In this document: positions 8,640 through 15,487 of the stretch, one piece after another
Layout: every line of letters begins with the position of its first letter
How positions within the stretch are numbered: the first letter of the stretch is position 1
Source of the DNA: a bacterium
GTDB taxonomy: Bacteria > Actinomycetota > Acidimicrobiia > Spongiisociales > UBA5794
Length of the DNA: 33,354 nucleotides
Assembly: GCA_024226255.1 (NCBI GenBank)
Contig: JAAELU010000613.1
Span: 1 to 33,354, forward strand
Reading direction: 5' to 3'
Position numbers and translations under genes: made by a program
Notes under the pieces: model-generated
Databases searched by the model: none
Told to the model about the DNA's origin: nothing
What the model saw: the letters and a program-made list of their open reading frames with translations, nothing else

Positions 8640-9578
8640 CTATCCGCCGGGCGCATCGGGCCCTTCTGAATCCCAGGTGACGTCCGTCAGCGGATAGTCG
8701 GTGAACCCCTTGAACGAAGGACCACGCAGTCGGCCCGCGCCCGTCCACTGTTTGTGTTGAACGACGGCGACCAGAGCCGGCGCGACCCAGGTGACCTGCG
8801 ACGGCAGATCCGGGTGTGACTCGAAAGGAGAATCGGCAACGGTCATCTCGTCGAGAGCTTGCCGGATATGGCGCACGTCTGAGTCGGAGAATCCGGTACC
8901 CACCGAACCGATCCACCGCAGACCGCTGGCTACAGGCAGCCCGAGGATAAGGGCGCCAAAGCCACCAGCCCGGCCGCCCTCTCCTTCGGTGAATCCGCCG
9001 ACTACGGCCCGCACCGACCTGAAAACGACACTCTTGACCCAATCTGGAGAACGAGCTCCGGGGCGATACGGACTAGATCTTCGTTTCGACACAACACCTT
9101 CAATGCCCTTCTCCTTGACGAACAGCCATGTCGCGTCTGAATCATCGAACGTCGCCGACCGGACGAAGCCTGCAGGCAGATCCAGAGCGGCGAGCCGACT
9201 GAGCCGGTCCTCGAGTGAGTGGCTCAACAGACTGTCTGCGTCGTGGAGAAGATCGAACACGACATAGGTGGCCGGCACCGCTTCCCGGACATCAGCAACA
9301 GGACGGTGCAGGTTCATTCTCCTCTGGAGGAGTTCGAATGAAGGGAGACCATCGGCGTCGAGAGTGACGATCTCCCCGTCGATGACGGTGCCGGGCCGAA
9401 GGTGATGCGCTCCGGCGGCTAGCTCCGGATAGATCGCCGACATCTCGTTGCCCGTCCGAGATCGCAGCCGGGTGCTGTCACCATCACACGCCAGCACACC
9501 GCGCACACCGTCCCATTTGATCTCGTGAAGCCACTCGGCCCCCTTGGGAGGCGTGCCGGCGCTCGGCTGAGCCAGCAT
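8640..9578 (-). CDS. Stand-alone ATP-dependent DNA ligase (LigD/LigC-type)
   Basis: This enzyme seals nicks using ATP and likely works with Ku in end joining. The 312 residues contain the adenylation domain with nucleophile Lys21 in HEIKWDGVR (motif I), the RLRSRTGNEM region, FDLLHDADSLL (motif III/IIIa region), EGVVSKRRSSPYRPG (motif IV) and DWVKSV (motif V). An OB-fold domain (VVGGFTEGEG and onward) ends in DVTWDSEGPD. There is no polymerase-primase or 3'-phosphoesterase domain, so it corresponds to the ligase part only. The ATG at 9578 is 29 bp after the yqeY stop on the same strand, so the two may share a transcript. I leave the symbol empty because LigC and LigD ligase domains cannot be told apart safely here. 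Confidence 0.92.
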   Translation of the reverse strand: MLAQPSAGTPPKGAEWLHEIKWDGVRGVLACDGDSTRLRSRTGNEMSAIYPELAAGAHHLRPGTVIDGEIVTLDADGLPSFELLQRRMNLHRPVADVREAVPATYVVFDLLHDADSLLSHSLEDRLSRLAALDLPAGFVRSATFDDSDATWLFVKEKGIEGVVSKRRSSPYRPGARSPDWVKSVVFRSVRAVVGGFTEGEGGRAGGFGALILGLPVASGLRWIGSVGTGFSDSDVRHIRQALDEMTVADSPFESHPDLPSQVTWVAPALVAVVQHKQWTGAGRLRGPSFKGFTDYPLTDVTWDSEGPDAPGG

Positions 9579-9607
9579 CGGCCGATGGTCCGGCAGCGAG
9601 CCTGCGG

Positions 9608-10063
9608 CTATGCGCCCAACTCTTCTCTCACCAATCGATTGACCAGACCACCGTCGAGGTCAGCCCCGGCCTTCATGATGTGTCCGATGACTCGTCCGAT
9701 CTGTTTCGGATCGTCAACTCCGAGATCGTTGATCGCATCTTTGACGAGCTGCCGAGTCGTAGCCTCGTCAGCTTGCGCCGGCAACCAGCCGCTGAGATAG
9801 TCGACCTCGTAGGCCAATTTGGCAGCCTGCTCGGCGCCCCGCTCCCCCGCCGCCTCGAATTCGCCCTGGGCCTTCTTCATCTTCTTCACATAGGCGGAGA
9901 TGGTTTTGGTGTAGAGCTCATCGTCGATCTCACCATCAAACCCCGGTGCAGACTTGACAACGCCGATCTCAGATTCAATCTGGCGAATCACATTGATCTG
10001 TGGTTTGTCCTTGGCTCGCATCGCAGCCTTCAAGTTGGCCGCGAACTCTTCTTTGATGGTCAC
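9608..10063 (-). CDS. GatB/YqeY domain protein
   Basis: A 151-residue helical protein of the YqeY family, which resembles the tail domain of the GatB amidotransferase subunit. Its exact role is unknown, though a link to tRNA-dependent amidation or tRNA binding is often inferred. Family features are IKEEFAANLKAAMRAKD at the N-terminus, the VIRQIESEI helix, a central lysine/glutamate helix, YLSGWLPAQ, and the C-terminal PKQIGRVIGHIMK segment. I chose GTG 10063, preceded by GAGGAG 11 bases upstream; the 11 extra residues from an ATG at 10096 do not look like family sequence. It is divergent from whiB and upstream of the DNA ligase on the same strand. Confidence 0.88.
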   Translation of the reverse strand: MTIKEEFAANLKAAMRAKDKPQINVIRQIESEIGVVKSAPGFDGEIDDELYTKTISAYVKKMKKAQGEFEAAGERGAEQAAKLAYEVDYLSGWLPAQADEATTRQLVKDAINDLGVDDPKQIGRVIGHIMKAGADLDGGLVNRLVREELGA

Positions 10064-10203
10064 TTGGGCTAGCACTCCTCGACTGGCATGTACCACTTTT
10101 GGCTATGCGACAAGGATAATTCAACTTTTGCCAAAAATAATGCAGAAATCCCAGAAACTCGTTGCGTCGGGACTTCGCGTCGTATAAGGTTCAGTTCGAG
10201 ATT

Positions 10204-10217
10204 GTGAAAGGTTTCAC
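10204..10217. promoter_or_regulatory. Palindromic operator candidate upstream of whiB
   Basis: A perfect dyad, GTGAAA-GG-TTTCAC, lies 60 bp before the whiB TTG start and downstream of a TATAAG hexamer at about 10183-10188 that could be a -10 element, with TTGCGT upstream as a weak -35. A repressor bound here would block elongation or initiation. The factor is unknown; function is inferred from symmetry and position only. Confidence 0.4.
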
Positions 10218-10277
10218 TTTCGCCAACCCGAAGACGTATGAAACCGTGCAGCGGCACGGCGCTCGAGGAGTAACAAA

Positions 10278-10550
10278 TTGCTGACAATCACTGACTGGCG
10301 CGAGCTTTCCGCCTGCCGTGACTCCGATCCTGATCTCTTCTTCCCCATCGGGAGTACAGGACCGGCAGTCGATCAGATCGACAAAGCCGTCGACATCTGC
10401 GGCGCCTGCTCCGTCCGCGAGGCGTGCCTGCAGTACGCATTCGAGACCAACCAGGAGGCCGGTGTCTGGGGCGGATTCGCCGAAGAAGACCGGCGCCGCC
10501 TCCGCAAGCGTTGGCTCGCTGAGCGCCGACGCGCCCGCCAGGCGTCCTAG
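10278..10550 (+). CDS. WhiB-family iron-sulfur transcription factor
   Basis: A 90-residue Wbl protein, a class restricted mainly to Actinomycetota and some of their phages. Four cysteines (Cys13, Cys41, Cys44, Cys50; C...CxxC-x5-C) should bind a [4Fe-4S] cluster that senses oxygen or nitric oxide or mediates contact with the sigma factor. The G(V/I)WGG turn is present (residues 62-66). The basic tail (RRRLRKRWLAERRRARQ) is the DNA-binding part. The start is TTG 10278, supported by GAGGAG seven bases upstream. The sequence resembles the WhiB1/2/7-type core, but I cannot assign a subclass. It is divergent from yqeY. Confidence 0.95.
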   Translation: MLTITDWRELSACRDSDPDLFFPIGSTGPAVDQIDKAVDICGACSVREACLQYAFETNQEAGVWGGFAEEDRRRLRKRWLAERRRARQAS

Positions 10551-10613
10551 CTCTAGCCAGAATCCTTCACCAGCGAACTGGGCAACTGGGCCCCTCTTAT
10601 CTGGGCCGTCTGT

Positions 10614-10649
10614 GTTGTCTACAGCGCAATCGTTGTCTACAGCGCAATC
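10614..10649. repeat. Perfect 18-bp tandem duplication at a gene end
   Basis: GTTGTCTACAGCGCAATC occurs twice back to back (10614-10631 and 10632-10649). The second copy runs into the stop codon of the minus-strand sulfatase-fold gene (10648-10650). It looks like a recent slippage or duplication event, or a paired binding or processing site. No hairpin is formed by the repeat itself. Confidence 0.85.
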
Positions 10650-12192
10650 AGCCGCCGAGGCGCGCCGTCAAGTCGGTCACTACTCCCTCGCCGTCGAGAT
10701 CTGCCCAATAGTTGAGATCGGGCAGGCTGTCGAGGTCGCTCGCGAGGGCACAGTTGGCGATCAGACGGGCGCCATTCACGGGCGTCAGATCCTGGCGGAA
10801 GGACCCTTCACAACCCGGCATTCGATAGGCACTGAGGGTCTTCATCCGCTCTTCAATCGTGTCAGCGGCGAGGTTTTCGAGCGGGAGATTGGGATCGAGA
10901 GTCGATCCCGGACCGTGATCCCCAGTTATCAGCACGATGCCATCGGGATGCTCTGCCAGAAAAGTGTCGAGAGCCTCGACCAGAAGTCGATTCACGCAGA
11001 TCGTCTGCTGCACATAGCCATCTCGACGGGCGGCAAGAAGAGGGCCCCGCTCGCCACCCCATCGTGTGATATCGCTACGGTCGCGACGGGTACAGTCGGC
11101 GTTGAGCAGAGTCGGCGTGTGCGGCAGCAAGAAGTGTGCGAAGGTGAAGCGAGGCCTTCCCCCAGCGGCAGGTGAAGTGACTGCATCACCCAGGCCCTCT
11201 AGGCGTGACACCGACAGGGCATTGAATGGATCCGGACGGAGAGCCTTGATGACAGGAGCCAGGATCGTCATTTGACCTAGGTTCCACAACGCTCGCTCAC
11301 CGATTCCGTCGCGGATACACCAGTCGATCGCCGAGCCGCATTGTGAGCCGCCCCACGCATTCTCGATATACGCCGTCTCGTACCCGGCGGCGGCAAACAA
11401 TGGGAGCAACCCGGTAGCTCCGGTGAGTGCAGCGCGCATCTGAGTTCTTTCTGCATCGCTCACCACGCCCGGCTCGAACACGTAGTCCAAGTTGAGCATG
11501 GTGGACACGGAGGCGTAGGTATACCCGTAGTTGGGGGTGGCCGCTGAAGCAATCGCGAATCCGCGAGACTCCAGCTGGACAAGAAACTCTCGGTTGTCGA
11601 AACCGAATTCTTGGTCCAACCAGTCTGCCCGGGCGTATGCATCGACAACGACGAACAGCACATCTGGAGCAGCGTCAGGCGCGACGCGCGGCGTGTTGCT
11701 GTCCGACGCAGGCGCCACCAACGAGAAGGAGATCGCCCCCAATACTGCGACGACGATGCTCAAGGCAACACCGGCGATCAGCGCAAATGGCAGCTCGTCG
11801 CCAAGCCGGGCCGCTATCCACAGGAGGCCCACACCGAGAGCGACCGGCACTAGGTCGGCAACAATCGCTATCCCAAGTTCGTCGGAGAAGGCCTCGCCGG
11901 CCCGCGTGAACGCTGGCCACTGAAAGGTCACGAGTAGGACTGCGGAGGTGAGCCCCAATGACCATCTGATTCGATGCCGAAAGCCCCGAGAGAAGACCGC
12001 CAGTGTTCCCAAAGCATATGCACCAACGGTCGCAGTCATCAACGCCGCTAGGTCAGGTCGAAACGCGAACGGCCAGTCAGCTGAGGTCCACCACAACGTG
12101 GGAATGAGAATCGCGCATGCCACCGGAACTATCCAGAAGACCAACGAAGCCCGCGATTCCGCAGCGGGCGGGGGCGGAGCTACTTCACTCAA
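10648..12192 (-). CDS. Membrane sulfatase-fold (alkaline phosphatase superfamily) protein
   Basis: The protein is 514 residues, with about five hydrophobic helices in the first 165 residues and then an extracytoplasmic hydrolase/transferase domain. The domain opens with PDVLFVVVDAYARAD (about 176-190), whose Asp184 is a metal ligand in the superfamily. NYGYTYASVSTML (221-233) offers Thr225 as candidate nucleophile in the manner of phosphoglycerol transferases. FAHFLLPHTP (351-360) and ITGDHGPGS (422-430) supply the Asp-His metal site. This architecture is shared by lipid-linked phosphoethanolamine or phosphoglycerol transferases and LTA synthase relatives; the substrate here is unknown. The start is TTG 12192, with AGGAG rather far upstream. 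It is the last gene of the three-gene unit 13832-10648, 75 bp after the methyltransferase. Confidence 0.82.
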   Translation of the reverse strand: MSEVAPPPPAAESRASLVFWIVPVACAILIPTLWWTSADWPFAFRPDLAALMTATVGAYALGTLAVFSRGFRHRIRWSLGLTSAVLLVTFQWPAFTRAGEAFSDELGIAIVADLVPVALGVGLLWIAARLGDELPFALIAGVALSIVVAVLGAISFSLVAPASDSNTPRVAPDAAPDVLFVVVDAYARADWLDQEFGFDNREFLVQLESRGFAIASAATPNYGYTYASVSTMLNLDYVFEPGVVSDAERTQMRAALTGATGLLPLFAAAGYETAYIENAWGGSQCGSAIDWCIRDGIGERALWNLGQMTILAPVIKALRPDPFNALSVSRLEGLGDAVTSPAAGGRPRFTFAHFLLPHTPTLLNADCTRRDRSDITRWGGERGPLLAARRDGYVQQTICVNRLLVEALDTFLAEHPDGIVLITGDHGPGSTLDPNLPLENLAADTIEERMKTLSAYRMPGCEGSFRQDLTPVNGARLIANCALASDLDSLPDLNYWADLDGEGVVTDLTARLGG

Positions 12193-12267
12193 CGTGCTCG
12201 CCCTGGTCTCCTAGGCGAGGCTTCGTGGCGGGATTGGTCTGGCCATCAGGCAAGTTCACGCCGTTGT

Positions 12268-13638
12268 TCACAGGCTTCGCAAGTGATAGAGCGCCCTGGT
12301 TTCCGTCACCTGCGACCTTGAGACAACGGTGCCGGCGACGGCCTCCTCAAAAACCTCTTGCGAGTAGGGTGCCAAGGCGTCCTGCCGGCTCGCCGAGATT
12401 CTCCGAGACATGGGATCCTCGATAGAGACAAACTCGACCACAGCCTCATCGCTCGATTCAGCTATGAGTGCTACGACCTGATCAATTGGGATACCGATTC
12501 CCAGACAAAGGTGGTGGACCACCGCCAGCCAAGTTGCGAATGAAGGCTTCACGCGATCGACGAAGGAAGCTCGCTCGCTCCCCCTCCACCCGAATGACGG
12601 CGTCGGGTTGGTGATGTCGACTACAAGCGGCGTGAGATTGTCTAGTCCGGCATCCCCTGCCGCCCGATAGAGACCGTCGATTGCGCCGGCATCCTTGTCA
12701 ATACCGATCACGTGATCGAAGTGATTGCTGAGGATCTTGGTGAAACGCCCGGCGTTGGCGCCGACATCGAGGGCCACGTCGTGTGAAGCTGCTGCCGCGG
12801 CGACCTCTTCCACAAATCGGGCCTTGGCCTCCACTTCCGCGGGAGCATAGGGTAGAGCCTCCTCATAGTCGGCCCAGGTGCTTCCGGCCGTTGACTCGAG
12901 GCCGGAGATCAGCTTTCTTATCTTCTGCATCGACCCGACGATTGCCTCGGTCGGCAGCTGGGCACCTCCGACGTCGCTGCGCTCTTGGGTATCCATCCGC
13001 GAGGCGCGACGCTCCAATGCGCTGCGCAGCCGAACGTGTGACAGCACGCCCTTGTGAATTCCCGAGCGCCCGCGCAGCATCCGGTTGAGGTCACCAATTG
13101 GCAGGCCATCGACCTTGCCGTGAAGGAATCGCTGAAACGGAACCCCTGCATACGACTCAAGCATCAACGGGGCGAGGAAGTGGTCACAGAACTGTGAGTA
13201 GGCCGTCCAAATGCCCTTCTCGCCGAAAGGGTCGATCGATGAGACATCGATGATCACCGGCGTCGTCGCATCGAAGATCAAGTTGAAAGCAGAAGCGTCT
13301 TTGAGGATGAATCCCTCTTCCAAGGCGGCCAAGTTGGCATCGAGTGTCACCAGCGCAGCGTCCTTGAGCATCGCGAACGACCACTCGGACGGATAGCTGA
13401 CGACCGGCAATCGAGCCGACTCAACGACGGCCGCCCGTGGTACACCTTCCGGAGGCTCAACATCATCGACGATCCAGTTGTCAACAAAGAGGCCTTTCGA
13501 GACCAGCTGACCCATCAAGCCACTGGCACGCGTAGCCGCATCTACATCAGCGGCATCGGGTGCCAGGCCGCGCAGAACCCGCCCTTCGTGATAGAACACA
13601 CGAGCAGACGGATCCCGGAAGGACCCAGATTCAATCAT
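12268..13638 (-). CDS. Two-domain protein: kinase-like N-terminus and SAM methyltransferase
   Basis: The protein has 456 residues. Its N-terminal half has features of a degenerate protein-kinase/aminoglycoside-phosphotransferase-like fold: YPSEWSFAMLKDAALVTL (about 82-99), KDASAFNLIF (113-122, resembling a catalytic loop) and IDVSSID (130-136, resembling the DFG region). The C-terminal half is a class I methyltransferase with the SAM-binding LDVGANAGRFT (290-300), acidic IGIDKD (311-316) and an LAVVHHLCLG segment (371-380). Proteins of this layout are annotated simply as SAM-dependent methyltransferases; some resemble the nodulation protein NoeA, a comparison I make from memory. The ATG at 13638 overlaps the stop of the small upstream gene (ATGA). 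The acceptor is unknown; a cell-envelope glycan is my inference from the neighbours. Confidence 0.78.
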   Translation of the reverse strand: MIESGSFRDPSARVFYHEGRVLRGLAPDAADVDAATRASGLMGQLVSKGLFVDNWIVDDVEPPEGVPRAAVVESARLPVVSYPSEWSFAMLKDAALVTLDANLAALEEGFILKDASAFNLIFDATTPVIIDVSSIDPFGEKGIWTAYSQFCDHFLAPLMLESYAGVPFQRFLHGKVDGLPIGDLNRMLRGRSGIHKGVLSHVRLRSALERRASRMDTQERSDVGGAQLPTEAIVGSMQKIRKLISGLESTAGSTWADYEEALPYAPAEVEAKARFVEEVAAAAASHDVALDVGANAGRFTKILSNHFDHVIGIDKDAGAIDGLYRAAGDAGLDNLTPLVVDITNPTPSFGWRGSERASFVDRVKPSFATWLAVVHHLCLGIGIPIDQVVALIAESSDEAVVEFVSIEDPMSRRISASRQDALAPYSQEVFEEAVAGTVVSRSQVTETRALYHLRSL

Positions 13639-13832
13639 TGCGTCGAAGTTGGTTCCTCGACATGGCCCTCAGCCTGGACAGGCTCGGCCTCTTCGTCGCG
13701 ATTGAGGCGACGCTTGATCTTGTTCATTCTCATCTTGCTGGCTGCAGCGATACCGGCGGTGCCAGCAAGCGCCAGCTGGAGCAAGGTGGCTCCAGTGCCA
13801 GGATCGAGATATGACAATATCGGTTCGAACAT
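13635..13832 (-). CDS. Small YLDPGTG-motif membrane protein
   Basis: The protein has 65 residues. It begins MFEPILSYLDPGTGA, then one hydrophobic helix (about 17-33), a basic patch (KMRMNKIKRRLNRD) and an acidic tail. The YLDPG(T/S)G motif at the N-terminus, directly ahead of a single membrane helix, recurs in tiny proteins of many phyla that I recall sitting beside sulfatase-fold and methyltransferase genes. No function is established to my knowledge. The ATG at 13832 is preceded by AAAGGG; a TTG codon just before it (13835) is an alternative. Its TGA overlaps the methyltransferase ATG, so expression of the two is tightly coupled. This suggests that it assists or anchors the enzymes encoded downstream. 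Confidence 0.82.
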   Translation of the reverse strand: MFEPILSYLDPGTGATLLQLALAGTAGIAAASKMRMNKIKRRLNRDEEAEPVQAEGHVEEPTSTQ

Positions 13833-13858
13833 CAACGCCCTTTCCCTAACGACATTAC

Positions 13859-13892
13859 GGCGTTTCCTACCTGAGGGTTGAGCTGTTTCGCC
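13859..13892 (-). promoter_or_regulatory. Possible structured leader of the YLDPGTG unit
   Basis: On the minus strand, GGCG (13892-13889) and CGCC (13862-13859) enclose an A-rich internal loop and an inner ACC-CTCA-GGT hairpin, about 27 nt ahead of the ATG. The gap 13833-14013 is otherwise empty of genes. I cannot match it to a known riboswitch class. The pairing is short, so this is a weak candidate. Confidence 0.2.
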
Positions 13893-14013
13893 AAAAGGAC
13901 GTGAGCCCCCTACTTTCGGATGTTACATCGAGGACTACGCCTTCGACCCCAACATGTAGTTGACTTCGGGCACAGTTTCCAGCTCGGCTCACCCCGACAA
14001 GGTCTGATCAGCC

Positions 14014-14241
14014 TCAGCCGAACCCGACCATCTTGTCTTCCTCGGCGTCGATCTGGATGAAGGCGAGTTTGTCGACGGCGATGCCGTGGCGGGTTTCCTT
14101 GGTGTCAGTTATCCATGCGATTGGATCATCGCTCGTCATCGCGTCGTGGAGCGCGGCGATTACCGCATCCGCGTCCTCGACTTCGAGTTCTAGTTCGCGT
14201 ACCGACTGCAGGCCGATTCGCATGGTGATTTTGTGGCTCAA
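14014..14241 (-). CDS. DUF3107 family protein
   Basis: A 75-residue acidic protein of a family found almost only in Actinomycetota. Family traits are a short N-terminal strand (KITMRIGLQSVRELELEVE), a central Ala/Asp-rich helix, then DTKETRHGIAVDKLAFIQID and the diagnostic C-terminal VGFG end. Its function is unknown; family members are sometimes listed as ATP-binding proteins without clear proof. It lies 53 bp downstream of mrp on the same strand and may share its transcript. Confidence 0.85.
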   Translation of the reverse strand: MSHKITMRIGLQSVRELELEVEDADAVIAALHDAMTSDDPIAWITDTKETRHGIAVDKLAFIQIDAEEDKMVGFG

Positions 14242-14294
14242 CTGTGCCTCCGCAAGCTGTGGATGTGACGCCGATCGTAGATCATCGCCGCCGA

Positions 14295-15395
14295 CTAGCG
14301 GATGACCAATTCGGGATGAGTCCGTAGTCGCGGCTTGTGCGCCTCGATCTCTTGGGCCAATGACCGGAATGCCGCAGCCGCCGCTCCATCCGGGTCGCCG
14401 TGGAGCGCAGGGATTCCCTGGTCGGCGCCCTCTCGCAAGGACACGACGAGCGGCACTTGGGCCAACAGTGGCACGCCGAGCTCTTCGGCCAGAGCAACCC
14501 CTCCGCCCTCCCCGAAGATCGGATACCGCTGCCCATCATCACCGGTGAACCATGACATGTTCTCGACTACTCCGAGGATCTCCTGGCCAACCTTCTCTGC
14601 CATCAGACCGGCACGCTTGGCAACTCGCTGAGCGGTTTCCTGCGGCGTGGTGACGACGACCGACTGCGCCCGCGGCAGGAACTGGGACATCGAGATAGCC
14701 ACGTCCCCCGTGCCAGGAGGCATGTCGATGAGCAGGTAGTCGGGTTCTCCCCAATGGACATCGGCCAGGAATTGCTCGAGAGCCTTGTGCAGCATCGGGC
14801 CCCGCCAGATGACTGCCTGATCCGGCTTGACGAAGTAGTCCATTGACATGACGGCGACTCCGTAGGCCTCCGGCGGGATCAAGGTCTCGTTGATGACAGT
14901 TGGGTTGCGATCTATGCCAAGCATCTTGGGGATCGAGAAGCCCCACACGTCGGCGTCGATAACCCCGACACGCTTGCCCCTCTCGGCCAAGGCGACGGCG
15001 AGGTTGGCCGTTACCGAGGATTTGCCGACTCCACCCTTGCCCGAGCCAATGGCGAGAACGCGGGTATTCGATCCCGGCTTGCCAAGGGTGATTTCCCTAG
15101 CGCCGGCTCCCCCGCGGATGTCGGTCATGAGTTTGGAGCGCTCTTCGTCAGTCATCGAGGTGAACTCGACCTCGACGGAGGTGACGCCGGCAACACTCTT
15201 GGCGGCGGCTGCAACATCTGCGGTGAGAGTGTCTTTGAGCGGACAACCCGGAATGGTGAGTGCAACGAGCGCCCGCACCGCTCCGTCGTCTGCGACGTCG
15301 AGCTCACGAAGCATGTTGAGCTCTTTGAGCGAACGATGAATCTCGGGATCCTCCACCAATTCGATGGCTGCCCTGACGGCGGCGGCATCTACCAA
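14295..15395 (-). CDS. mrp: Mrp/ApbC-family P-loop ATPase (iron-sulfur carrier-like)
   Basis: The protein has 366 residues. Residues 1-90 form a DUF59/MIP18-like domain with its conserved cysteine in GCPLKDTL (Cys51). The P-loop ATPase domain follows, with the deviant Walker A GSGKGGVGKS (117-126) and the downstream IDADVWGFS, MPPGTGD and VENMSWF motifs. Mrp/ApbC proteins bind and hand over Fe-S clusters in the cytoplasm. In the classic members a CxxC pair follows the MSxF segment; here that place reads TGDDGQRYPIFG with no cysteine, as I recall for actinobacterial homologues. The start is TTG 15395 with AGGAGA six bases upstream. It is divergent from a SufR-like regulator across a 92-bp gap that carries two palindromes. 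Confidence 0.92.
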   Translation of the reverse strand: MVDAAAVRAAIELVEDPEIHRSLKELNMLRELDVADDGAVRALVALTIPGCPLKDTLTADVAAAAKSVAGVTSVEVEFTSMTDEERSKLMTDIRGGAGAREITLGKPGSNTRVLAIGSGKGGVGKSSVTANLAVALAERGKRVGVIDADVWGFSIPKMLGIDRNPTVINETLIPPEAYGVAVMSMDYFVKPDQAVIWRGPMLHKALEQFLADVHWGEPDYLLIDMPPGTGDVAISMSQFLPRAQSVVVTTPQETAQRVAKRAGLMAEKVGQEILGVVENMSWFTGDDGQRYPIFGEGGGVALAEELGVPLLAQVPLVVSLREGADQGIPALHGDPDGAAAAAFRSLAQEIEAHKPRLRTHPELVIR

Positions 15396-15404
15396 GTCAT
15401 TCTC

Positions 15405-15434
15405 CTATCTGCGTAGTAGATAGAAACTATAGTT
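15405..15434. promoter_or_regulatory. Divergent promoter/operator region between mrp and the SufR-like gene
   Basis: Two dyads lie side by side: CTATCT-N7-AGATAG (15405-15423) and the perfect palindrome AACTATAGTT (15425-15434). The palindrome contains TATAGT on both strands, so one site could serve as the -10 element for both divergent genes. Spacing to the SufR-like ATG is 53 bp and to the mrp TTG is 29 bp. The first dyad overlaps the expected mrp leader and is a natural operator for the adjacent regulator. Promoter and operator roles are inferred. Confidence 0.5.
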
Positions 15435-15487
15435 AAACCAGGAATCGTCGAAATCACGCCGAACCTGGCGATCGACGAGGTGACGTA

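Noticed and set aside
8465-8656. Minus-strand frame of 63 codons ending in AVVVAATMMLITFAWQLTFE, or a 33-residue version from ATG 8566, as a small membrane protein
   Set aside because: The long form overlaps the ligase end. The short form has no ribosome-binding site and lies in a likely terminator region. A hydrophobic run alone is not enough.
13859-13892. c-di-GMP (GEMM) riboswitch upstream of the YLDPGTG unit
   Set aside because: The GCGAAAC-like patches lack the conserved GEMM core and tetraloop-receptor layout as I know them. It is kept only as a weak unnamed leader candidate.
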